Part shown: in pieces, positions 1 to 5,330 of the stretch
Numbering within the stretch: the stretch's first letter is position 1
Layout of the letters: each line of letters starts with the position of its first letter
Assembly: GCA_025362915.1 (NCBI GenBank)
Contig: JANYEU010000137.1
Coordinates: forward strand, 1 to 5,614
DNA: 5,614 nt
Direction of reading: 5' to 3'
DNA from: Chitinophagaceae bacterium
Lineage (GTDB): Bacteria; Bacteroidota; Bacteroidia; Chitinophagales; Chitinophagaceae
The notes under the pieces: generated by a model
Told to the model about the DNA's origin: nothing
Seen by the model: only the letters and a program-made list of their open reading frames with translations
Databases searched by the model: none
Program-made: the position numbers and the translations under genes

Positions 1-42
1 GTAAGTTTTACGTAAAACTTACAACGTAAAACGTATAACTGT
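1..42 (-). repeat. Heptad-repeat element with a 22-nt palindrome, downstream of the acyltransferase gene (cut by window edge)
   Basis: Read on the minus strand from position 42, this gap divides exactly into 7-nt units: ACAGTTA, TACGTTT, TACGTTG, TAAGTTT, TACGTAA, AACTTAC. The last three form a perfect 22-nt palindrome at 1-22 (arms of 11, centre between 11 and 12). The unit core (NN[A/C]GTNN) resembles the heptads at 1261-1444 and 4205-4287. It starts directly after the TAG stop of the gene at 43. It may act as a transcript-end hairpin, which is inference; the rest of the element lies outside the window. Confidence 0.7.
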
Positions 43-1227
43 CTAGGACGACCTACTATACTCCATCATAGGATGTCTTTCAAACGAATGTACTTTCTCG
101 TCAAAAATATAGCGATAGGTAACCAAATGCCTGCTTTGCTCCCCATTTAAGTTTTTGTAAATGCTTAACATACGTGGATTCCAATCTCCGGTCCAGCCCA
201 TTTCATATTCATTATACCAACCCTTACCTTGTATTGTAAGTGCCACTTCCTGAATAATAAAACTATCTATCCCCAGTGCTTGAAACTTTGGGATAACGCC
301 AAAGGCAAGTCCCGTTGCCTTCTTGCAATAGCCAGTATATTTCATCCATAAAAGCCTTAATTTTTCTATCAACCCAAACTTTCCATTAAAATGCTTGAAG
401 TATTCATTGATGTCCGGGATATTTATAAACATGGCAATTGGGTCTTCCTTATAATAGGCAAACCACACAAGGCGTTCATCCATTATAGGTTTCATCTGCT
501 TAAAAAGTCTTATTACCTGCTCTTTGCTTAGTTCTTTCGCTTCGCCATGTTGCGCCCATGCTGTGTTGTAAACAGTGGCAAAATCTCCGGCATATTTTTC
601 AATTTGGTTAAGGTTGACATGTCTGGCAGTATACTCTGGTTTTGTTTTAAACCTTGCATGACGCTCTATTATCTTTTCGCTGAATTTTGTATCTACCAAC
701 ATGGTGTAGAAATATTGGTTGTAGAAATTCTTGAAACCATATCCTTCCATCAATTGCTGATAGTAATCAGGATTAAATGCCATCCCATACACAGGTGGTT
801 TATCAAAGCCATTTATCAACAATCCCCACCATTTATCCCTATCCCCAAAGTTAATAGGACCATCCATTGCTACTGCCTCTTTGGAAATTAACCATGCCTT
901 GGCGGTATCAAACAATAAATTGGCTGCTGTCTGGTTATTGATACAATCAAAAAAGCCAACAGCCCCAGTAGGAAAATCAGTTCCTTTATTAAGGTACATG
1001 GTACTTACAAAAGCTGCAAGCCTACCAATTGTTTTGCCACTTTCATCAGTCAGAATCCAACGTATTGCTTCGCCATTATTGAAATGCCTATTGAATTTAG
1101 GATTAAAATAATCCTTCACTTCTTTGTCTAAGGGGCGTATGTATGCAGGGTTGTGTTTATTAAGCGTGGCACTAATCTCTAGAAATTCCTTTTCCGTTGA
1201 TGTATTCGTTACCTCTATTAGTTGCAT
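43..1227 (-). CDS. YghO-like GNAT-fold N-acyltransferase family protein
   Basis: This encodes a 394-residue soluble protein that I recognise, from overall sequence pattern only, as a YghO-like member of the acyl-CoA N-acyltransferase (GNAT-fold) superfamily. The length fits that family. Visible landmarks are GPINFGDRDKWWG near residues 123-135, a GNAT-like cofactor-loop candidate VIPKFQALGID near 311-321, and a C-terminal EMGWTGDWNPRML near 342-354. No signal peptide or membrane segment is seen. The substrate is unknown. Some bacterial ceramide synthases are acyltransferases of this general kind, so sphingolipid N-acylation is one possibility but is not shown here. The ATG at 1227 is preferred: an in-frame TTG at 1245 lies inside a TATATTTG -7 promoter box at 1243-1250 and would probably not be transcribed as a codon. 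The gene stands alone, separated from yajQ upstream by a repeat-filled gap. Confidence 0.75.
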   Translation of the reverse strand: MQLIEVTNTSTEKEFLEISATLNKHNPAYIRPLDKEVKDYFNPKFNRHFNNGEAIRWILTDESGKTIGRLAAFVSTMYLNKGTDFPTGAVGFFDCINNQTAANLLFDTAKAWLISKEAVAMDGPINFGDRDKWWGLLINGFDKPPVYGMAFNPDYYQQLMEGYGFKNFYNQYFYTMLVDTKFSEKIIERHARFKTKPEYTARHVNLNQIEKYAGDFATVYNTAWAQHGEAKELSKEQVIRLFKQMKPIMDERLVWFAYYKEDPIAMFINIPDINEYFKHFNGKFGLIEKLRLLWMKYTGYCKKATGLAFGVIPKFQALGIDSFIIQEVALTIQGKGWYNEYEMGWTGDWNPRMLSIYKNLNGEQSRHLVTYRYIFDEKVHSFERHPMMEYSRSS

Positions 1228-1242
1228 AAGATTGCTTTGCCA

Positions 1243-1250
1243 CAAATATA
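1243..1250 (-). promoter_or_regulatory. Putative Bacteroidota -7 promoter box for the acyltransferase gene
   Basis: The minus strand reads TATATTTG, a full match to the Bacteroidota -7 consensus TAnnTTTG. It ends 15 nt before the ATG at 1227, predicting a leader of about 10 nt. No TTTG/TTG -33 element was found at the expected distance upstream, where the heptad repeats begin. Confidence 0.5.
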
Positions 1251-1260
1251 GGGAAAGCGG

Positions 1261-1444
1261 AAAGTTGAGAGTTGATAGTCAAAAGTTAAGAGTCGAAAGT
1301 CGTTAATCAAAACAAAAGTTAAGAGCTGTAAGTTGCGAATGGGGACGCTAAATAGCTTAAAAGTAAGAGGTAGTAAAGTAGTTTTACTTTCTCCACTACC
1401 TCTTACTCCCGACTTACGACTCTCAACTTTTGACTGAAGACTAA
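1261..1444. repeat. Inverted heptad-repeat element between yajQ and the acyltransferase gene
   Basis: The left arm on the plus strand is six consecutive 7-nt units at 1261-1302 (AAAGTTG, AGAGTTG, ATAGTCA, AAAGTTA, AGAGTCG, AAAGTCG) and a second block of three at 1315-1335 (AAAGTTA, AGAGCTG, TAAGTTG). The right arm at 1403-1444 carries the reverse complement of the same motif, also in strict 7-nt phase. Arm 1275-1302 pairs with 1410-1437 at 24 of 28 positions. A strong hairpin at 1363-1406 sits between the arms. The right arm runs into the TAG stop of yajQ, which falls in heptad register. No coding potential is apparent. It could be a non-autonomous intergenic repeat or a transcript-end structure. 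Confidence 0.8.
1363..1406 (-). terminator. Probable intrinsic terminator of yajQ
   Basis: A perfect 12-bp stem pairs 1363-1374 with 1395-1406 (GTAAGAGGTAGT and its complement). It continues, after a 4-nt one-sided bulge at 1391-1394, into a 6-bp stem (1375-1380 with 1385-1390) closed by a 4-nt loop. On the minus strand the hairpin is followed by TTTTAAG. It lies 35 nt beyond the yajQ stop, inside the heptad element. The short T-run makes this a probable rather than certain terminator. Confidence 0.55.
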
Positions 1445-1932
1445 CTCTTCATGTTATCAAACTGTAAAGGGAAACCCAATCCTGCGGTCTTGCACTTTGC
1501 CATTACCGCTTGTAGGTCATCTATCTTTTTTCCAGTTACCCGTACAATGTTGTCCATAATGGCTGCCTGAACCTTTATTTCACTGTCTTTAATCAATTTT
1601 ACAATCTTCTTTGCATCATCTTGTTTCAATCCATTGCGTACAGAAACATCTTTTTTAACCACCTTGCCACTCGGGTAAGCCTCTTTTTCTAAATCGAAGG
1701 CAGTAGCATCAATGCCCTGCTTCATGCTTCGGCTTATGAGTACATCTATTATTTGCTGAAGCTTCATATCGCTATCTGCTTCTAGTTTCAATAAATAATC
1801 TTTCTTGTTCAAATCAATTACCACATGGCAATTCTTGAAATCGAAGCGACCACTTATTTCTTTTTTTACTGTATTTATGGCATTATCCAGTGTTTGAATA
1901 TCTACCTTACTTGCTATATCTACTGATGGCAT
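1441..1932 (-). CDS. yajQ: YajQ family (DUF520) nucleotide-binding protein
   Basis: This encodes 163 residues, the usual length for YajQ. The family has two small alpha/beta domains; in Xanthomonas a member binds cyclic di-GMP and affects transcription, and other members were reported to bind nucleotides or RNA. The cellular role here is unknown. Family signatures are the N-terminus MPSVDIASKVD, SGRFDFK at residues 27-33, a central DAKKIVKLIKDSEIKVQAAI near 106-125, VRVTGKKIDDLQ near 130-141, and the C-terminal LGFPLQFDN near 152-160. The protein is soluble with no targeting signal. The ATG at 1932 gives the conserved MPS start; an in-frame TTG at 1950 overlaps the -7 box at 1948-1955 and was rejected. 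It is probably a single-gene transcript: it has its own promoter and a strong hairpin after the stop. Confidence 0.93.
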   Translation of the reverse strand: MPSVDIASKVDIQTLDNAINTVKKEISGRFDFKNCHVVIDLNKKDYLLKLEADSDMKLQQIIDVLISRSMKQGIDATAFDLEKEAYPSGKVVKKDVSVRNGLKQDDAKKIVKLIKDSEIKVQAAIMDNIVRVTGKKIDDLQAVMAKCKTAGLGFPLQFDNMKS

Positions 1933-1947
1933 AACATTTATTTTTTG

Positions 1948-1980
1948 CAAAAATACCTAATACTCAAACACACACACAAA
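1948..1980 (-). promoter_or_regulatory. Putative yajQ promoter (TTTG, 21-nt spacer, TAnnTTTG)
   Basis: On the minus strand TTTG at 1980-1977 is followed after 21 nt by TATTTTTG at 1955-1948, a match to both Bacteroidota promoter elements at a suitable spacing. The box ends 15 nt before the ATG at 1932, the same distance as in the acyltransferase gene, so a leader of about 10 nt is expected. The -33 element overlaps one arm of the hairpin downstream of the CPBP gene. Confidence 0.55.
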
Positions 1981-2008
1981 GAGCAGTTGCTCCAAATGAA
2001 AGTTTGTG
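1975..2008 (-). terminator. Possible hairpin terminator after the CPBP protease gene
   Basis: CACAAA at 1975-1980 is complementary to TTTGTG at 2003-2008, directly after the protease stop codon. A second small stem, GAGCA with TGCTC at 1981-1992, nests inside. There is no clear T-tract on the minus strand, so termination is uncertain. Confidence 0.3.
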
Positions 2009-2920
2009 CTAATCTATGGGTTCTATAATTGGCGTGGCTATACTTTTTTTATATTTAACCACACTCTTGCCGTATTTATTCTCATAATAAATGGCAAGTG
2101 CAACTATTGCAATCAATTGCAATATGGCAGCAAAAGCTGACCCTTCAAATCCGAATAACCCCCCTGTAATTTCATTGGGACCATTGGTGGTTATTTCCAT
2201 TATGCCCGTGTCGATAGTCATGCCACTCACATGATAACCGATGATACTTCCTTGGAAGAAATTCCATGCAAAATGGAAGAAGATGGCAAACCAGAGATTC
2301 TTGGTATAGATATAATTAACCCCTAAAAGGATACCTGCTATAAATATGTTCAACTCTGCCATTAACGTAATATCCTCATTTCCCAAGTGCATTAATGTAA
2401 AAAGGAATGCAGAGATGAAAAGGGCAAGCCACCTGTTCATGTTTTCCATCAGGTTAATCAAAACATAACCACGGATAACAACCTCCTCTACAAAAGCAAC
2501 CAAAATAAATAATAAGGTAGATACAAGCAGGTTCAGTATATTAAAACTAACGCCATACACTTTTAGGTTATTGCCAGAATATAATAAGATAGTTCCAATG
2601 CCTATAATAACCACCGCAACACCTGCACCCAAAAATGCATCTGTACTAAAGCCCGACCATTGAAAACCTAGTGAGAATATAGATTCGCCATCTATTCTGG
2701 TTAGAAAATACCAAAGACAAAGAAGGATGCCAATATAGTTAACCACATAAAAAAGAAACACATCCAGTAGTGATTTATTTACTGCATGAGTACCCCCAAG
2801 CCCACCTGATTCGATTAATGATTGGATGGGAGATGCAATAATCCCACTTACTATAACGCCTACAAAGAAGAATATCAATGCCCTTAGCCAACCTTGTTTT
2901 ACATGTAATTTATTGCTCAT
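2009..2920 (-). CDS. CPBP family intramembrane glutamic protease (CAAX protease/Abi family)
   Basis: This encodes a 303-residue multi-pass membrane protein of the CPBP (Abi, PF02517-type) family, relatives of the Rce1 CAAX prenyl endopeptidase. The three family motifs are intact: EEVVIR (E145, E146, R150), FTLMH (F174, H178) and HFAWN (H216, N220), so it is probably catalytically competent. Hydrophobic stretches near residues 12-30, 50-73, 95-113, 124-145, 163-178, 188-206, 208-228 and 262-279 suggest about eight membrane segments, with a charged C-terminal tail. Bacteria usually lack prenylated substrates; known members serve in bacteriocin immunity or membrane-protein processing, and the target here cannot be inferred. 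The ATG at 2920 was chosen over an adjacent TTG at 2923. It is divergent from pepT across 39 nt, with no sign of bacteriocin genes nearby. Confidence 0.9.
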   Translation of the reverse strand: MSNKLHVKQGWLRALIFFFVGVIVSGIIASPIQSLIESGGLGGTHAVNKSLLDVFLFYVVNYIGILLCLWYFLTRIDGESIFSLGFQWSGFSTDAFLGAGVAVVIIGIGTILLYSGNNLKVYGVSFNILNLLVSTLLFILVAFVEEVVIRGYVLINLMENMNRWLALFISAFLFTLMHLGNEDITLMAELNIFIAGILLGVNYIYTKNLWFAIFFHFAWNFFQGSIIGYHVSGMTIDTGIMEITTNGPNEITGGLFGFEGSAFAAILQLIAIVALAIYYENKYGKSVVKYKKSIATPIIEPID

Positions 2921-2942
2921 CAATTTATTAATTATAATATTG
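2911..2942 (+). promoter_or_regulatory. Putative pepT promoter
   Basis: TTG at 2913-2915 is followed after 19 nt by TAATATTG at 2935-2942, one mismatch from TAnnTTTG. It ends 17 nt before the pepT ATG at 2960. Its -33 part lies within the first codons of the divergent protease gene. Confidence 0.4.
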
Positions 2943-2946
2943 TGGG

Positions 2947-2976
2947 CAAAATAGCACTAATGTTTGATACATACAA
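2947..2976 (-). promoter_or_regulatory. Putative promoter of the CPBP protease gene
   Basis: On the minus strand TTG at 2976-2974 is followed after 20 nt by TATTTTG at 2953-2947, which is TAnnTTTG with one spacer base missing. It overlaps the pepT start, so the two divergent promoters would face each other across the two start regions. This is a weak match. Confidence 0.3.
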
Positions 2977-4207
2977 GTTTACTGTGGTAGAAAAGTTTTT
3001 AAGATATGTGACAATTGATACCCAAAGCAACCCTGAAAGTACCACCCATCCCTCTACCATTAAACAAAAAACACTTTCCAATTTACTGGCAACCGAATTA
3101 CGCATTATGGGTATTTCTGATGCACATAGCGATGAATTTGGCTATGTGTATGCAACAATACCTTCAAATTCAAACAAAAATGTTCCCACTGTTTGTTTCT
3201 GTAGCCATGTCGATACAGCTCCAGATTGCAGTGGAACAAATGTGCAACCCATACTATATAACGCTTTTGATGGTAGCGATATTGTGTTGCCAGATGATAT
3301 CAGTCAAATATTAACCTGCAAACAATACCCGTATCTAGAAGAACATATTGGGTTCGACATCATTACCGCCCGTGGCAATACCTTGTTGGGTGCAGACGAT
3401 AAAGCTGGCGTGGCCGAAATAATGGATATGGCTAACTACTTGGTTACACATCCAGAAGTAAAGCATGGCACAATAAAAATATTGTTTACACCTGATGAAG
3501 AAGTGGGTGCGGGTACTGCCAAATTAGACTTAGAAAAGTTGAGTGCTTCTGTTGCTTATACATTGGATGGAGGAGAGGCGGGTACATTGGAAGATGAAAC
3601 TTTTAGTGCAGATGGCGTAACAATTACCGTGCATGGTGTAATTGCACACCCGGGCTACGGAAAAGATATATTGGTGAATGCCATAAAGATTGTTGGAGAA
3701 ATAGCCGCAGCCTTACCAGTAAATGAATGGAGTCCGGAAACAACTGAGAAAAGGCAAGGCTTTGTACATCCAGTAAATATGGAAGGCATTTCGGAGAAGG
3801 CAAGTATATCATTTATTATCAGGGATTTTGAAACAGCTAAACTTGTTAAGCATGAAACGCAATTGAAATTAATAGCCGAGCAGGTGTTGGAAAAACATCC
3901 AAAGGCTACCATGACCTTTGAGGTGAAGGAACAATATCGCAACATGAAAGAGGTGTTACAATATCATCCATATATTACTGCCTATGCGGAAGAAGCATAC
4001 AACAAAGCAGGACTTACAGTAGTGAAAGAACCAATACGTGGTGGCACGGATGGCAGCAGACTGAGTTTTATGGGATTGCCCTGCCCCAATATATTTACTG
4101 GGATGCAGGCAATACACAGCAAGCATGAATGGATTGGTGTAAAAGACATGAAGAAAGCCGTAGAAGTGTTGGTACACTTGGTACAAGTATGGGAAAAACA
4201 CAGCTAG
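2960..4207 (+). CDS. pepT: Peptidase T (tripeptide aminopeptidase, M20 metallopeptidase)
   Basis: This encodes 415 residues, the usual PepT length. PepT is a cytosolic two-zinc aminopeptidase that removes the N-terminal residue of tripeptides. Predicted metal ligands and catalytic residues are all present: H83 and D85 in SHVDT, D146 in LGADDKAG, the general base E180 and ligand E181 in TPDEEVG, D203 in TLDGG, and H389 in SKHE. The lid (dimerisation) domain, roughly residues 213-325, contains AHPGYGKD (H230) and IIRDF (R288). IRGGTDGSR near 359-367 is the conserved substrate-end loop. The start ATG at 2960 gives the expected N-terminus, FTVVEKFLRYVTIDTQS; a GTG at 2942 in frame is the last base-triplet of the putative promoter box and was rejected. 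The stop TAG is also the first in-register unit of the heptad element that fills the gap to yggS. Confidence 0.96.
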   Translation: MFDTYKFTVVEKFLRYVTIDTQSNPESTTHPSTIKQKTLSNLLATELRIMGISDAHSDEFGYVYATIPSNSNKNVPTVCFCSHVDTAPDCSGTNVQPILYNAFDGSDIVLPDDISQILTCKQYPYLEEHIGFDIITARGNTLLGADDKAGVAEIMDMANYLVTHPEVKHGTIKILFTPDEEVGAGTAKLDLEKLSASVAYTLDGGEAGTLEDETFSADGVTITVHGVIAHPGYGKDILVNAIKIVGEIAAALPVNEWSPETTEKRQGFVHPVNMEGISEKASISFIIRDFETAKLVKHETQLKLIAEQVLEKHPKATMTFEVKEQYRNMKEVLQYHPYITAYAEEAYNKAGLTVVKEPIRGGTDGSRLSFMGLPCPNIFTGMQAIHSKHEWIGVKDMKKAVEVLVHLVQVWEKHS

Positions 4208-4287
4208 TTGTTAGTGCTTAGTTATTAGTTGTTAGAAATTACTAGCAAATGACTAACCCCTAACCACTGATAACTAACAACTAACAA
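4205..4287. repeat. Inverted heptad-repeat element filling the pepT-yggS gap
   Basis: The gap is almost wholly repeat. Four units run head to tail at 4208-4235 (TTGTTAG, TGCTTAG, TTATTAG, TTGTTAG), with the pepT TAG stop in the same register just before them. Five complementary units run at 4253-4287 (CTAACCC, CTAACCA, CTGATAA, CTAACAA, CTAACAA). The outer 11 nt, 4205-4215 and 4273-4283, are perfectly complementary. The element ends one base before the yggS ATG. No TAnnTTTG box was found inside it, so it is probably transcribed as an operon spacer able to fold into a long imperfect hairpin. Confidence 0.8.
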
Positions 4288-4288
4288 G

Positions 4289-4948
4289 ATGATAAATACA
4301 GAAGTATATAATTCAATAATAGAAGAATTAAAACTAACCAATACTACGTTGGTGGCAGTTAGTAAAACAAAACCTGCCACAGACATAGAAGCGTTGTATG
4401 CATTGGGACAAAGGGATTTTGGCGAGAATTATGTGCAAGAATTAGTTGAAAAACAGGCATTGCTTCCAAAGGATATCCGCTGGCATTTTATTGGTCATTT
4501 GCAGAGCAATAAGGTAAAATATATTGCTCCGTTTGTTCACCTTATTCATGGGGCGGATAGTTTTAATTTGCTGAAAGAGATTAACAAACAAGCCATCAAG
4601 CAAAACAGGGTAATTGATTGTTTGCTACAAATACACATTGCCGATGAGGAAACCAAGTTTGGCTTTGATGAACAAGAGCTGGAGCAATTGTTTTCAACCG
4701 ACCTATCCACTTTAACAAACATCCGCCTAGTTGGCATGATGGGCATGGCAAGCTTTTCGGAGGATATGAATAAGGTAAAAAACGAATTCAAGAAACTGAA
4801 ATCACTCTTCGATAAATATGCTGCCATTACAATTCCCAATTGTCAATTATCATTCATCAGTATGGGCATGAGTGGCGATTATAAATTAGCCATCCAGCAA
4901 GGCAGTACCATGGTAAGGATAGGTAGTTTGCTGTTTGGGAGCAGATAA
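4289..4948 (+). CDS. yggS: YggS/PLPBP family pyridoxal phosphate homeostasis protein
   Basis: This encodes 219 residues, typical for the YggS/PROSC (PLPBP) family. These are single-domain TIM-barrel proteins resembling the alanine racemase N-terminal domain; they bind PLP covalently and balance free PLP and amino-acid/keto-acid pools but have no known enzymatic activity. The PLP lysine is K26 in AVSKTKP. Other family motifs are FGENYVQE at 44-51, WHFIGHLQSNK at 65-75, KFGF at 123-126, MGMA at 151-154, SMGMSGDY at 191-198 (phosphate contacts) and the C-terminal VRIGSLLFG near 209-217. The ATG at 4289 follows an A-rich repeat leader with no Shine-Dalgarno sequence, as is usual for Bacteroidota. 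It lies 81 nt after pepT on the same strand with no recognised promoter between, so co-transcription is likely. Confidence 0.95.
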   Translation: MINTEVYNSIIEELKLTNTTLVAVSKTKPATDIEALYALGQRDFGENYVQELVEKQALLPKDIRWHFIGHLQSNKVKYIAPFVHLIHGADSFNLLKEINKQAIKQNRVIDCLLQIHIADEETKFGFDEQELEQLFSTDLSTLTNIRLVGMMGMASFSEDMNKVKNEFKKLKSLFDKYAAITIPNCQLSFISMGMSGDYKLAIQQGSTMVRIGSLLFGSR

Positions 4949-4988
4949 GTATTGCTGCAAAAGATCTATTCAAACAGCTTTTATATTT
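4930..4988 (+). terminator. Possible intrinsic terminator of yggS, overlapping its 3' end
   Basis: GCTGTTTG at 4930-4937, inside the last codons of yggS, is perfectly complementary to CAAACAGC at 4971-4978, and the second arm is followed by TTTTATATTT. The 33-nt interior holds a smaller stem (AGCA 4940-4943 with TGCT 4953-4956) around the stop codon. The large interior keeps confidence moderate. Confidence 0.4.
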
Positions 4989-5023
4989 CATACAGTGTAA
5001 TTAAGTGGGGGTAAATGCGATAG

Positions 5024-5126
5024 TTGTACCTATCAGGTACAATGAGGTACTTGATAGGTGGTATTATTGTACCTCGCAGGTGCAATAGTTATACCCACTG
5101 GGTATAATAATTCTCTCAAGGGGATA
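5024..5126. repeat. Array of about 22-nt dyad repeats (8-bp stem, 3-nt loop)
   Basis: Three clear copies share one design: TTGTACCT-ATC-AGGTACAA at 5024-5042, TTGTACCT-CGC-AGGTGCAA at 5067-5085, and TTATACCC-ACT-GGGTATAA at 5089-5107. The first and third are perfect dyads; the second has one change that would still pair as G-U in RNA. Degenerate copies are centred at 5054 and 5119, giving centres at 5033, 5054, 5076, 5098 and 5119. Arms alternate orientation about every 11 nt. Weaker echoes of the RGG-start unit continue to about 5185. No reading frame is evident. It could be an operator or iteron-like array, a folded RNA, or a decaying intergenic repeat. Confidence 0.75.
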
Positions 5127-5286
5127 TTTTAGTCTCCATATTACAGGATGGAAAAGACGCTACGAGGGGGAGAATAAAGAATAGTGGCGTGAATTAATTA
5201 AAAAGAGATCTTACTGAATACTTCGTATCTAAACAATAGTTCGGTAATATTTTTAAGAGATAAATTCTGAAATACAATAAATAAAT
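5127..5286. other. Non-coding AT-rich stretch between the dyad array and the transposase
   Basis: No supported gene lies between 4949 and 5307. After the dyad array the sequence becomes strongly AT-rich, especially 5190-5286 (for example 14 G+C in 5221-5280). The left end of the insertion sequence is expected here, but with the right end outside the window neither its terminal inverted repeat nor a target duplication can be located. Confidence 0.5.
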
Positions 5287-5330
5287 GAAAAGGGACATTT
5301 ATTATGTGTGAATACAACAAGTCCCTTTTC
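5287..5330 (+). promoter_or_regulatory. Hairpin enclosing the transposase start codon
   Basis: GAAAAGGGAC at 5287-5296 is perfectly complementary to GTCCCTTTTC at 5321-5330. The 24-nt loop contains the transposase GTG start at 5308. Insertion sequences are known to use 5' hairpins to limit translation from transcripts entering from outside; that role here is inference. Confidence 0.5.

Noticed and set aside
547..1306. Plus-strand frames at 547-891, 881-1111 and 1124-1306
   Set aside because: They are antisense to the acyltransferase gene, have no family-like motifs, and the last runs into the heptad repeat.
1261..1444. Heptad element as a small gene
   Set aside because: The repeat unit of 7 is not a multiple of 3, stops occur in the frames, and the inverted layout indicates structure rather than coding.
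2009..2920. CPBP protease as part of a bacteriocin-immunity or phage-defence (Abi) system
   Set aside because: Neighbours are housekeeping genes; no bacteriocin precursor, transporter or defence partner is visible.
2942..2959. GTG start at 2942 adding six residues to PepT
   Set aside because: The usual PepT N-terminus begins at the ATG at 2960 and the GTG overlaps the putative -7 box.
3015..4201. Plus-strand frame 3015-3314 and minus-strand frames 3624-3812, 3655-3945 and 3956-4201 within pepT
   Set aside because: All are out-of-frame or antisense shadows of an intact pepT with conserved catalytic motifs.
4546..4839. 97-codon minus-strand frame inside yggS
   Set aside because: It is antisense to a well-conserved gene; the low-complexity serine/cysteine-rich translation is typical of a shadow.
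5024..5126. CRISPR array
   Set aside because: Repeats are too short and degenerate, there are no distinct spacers, and no cas gene is nearby.
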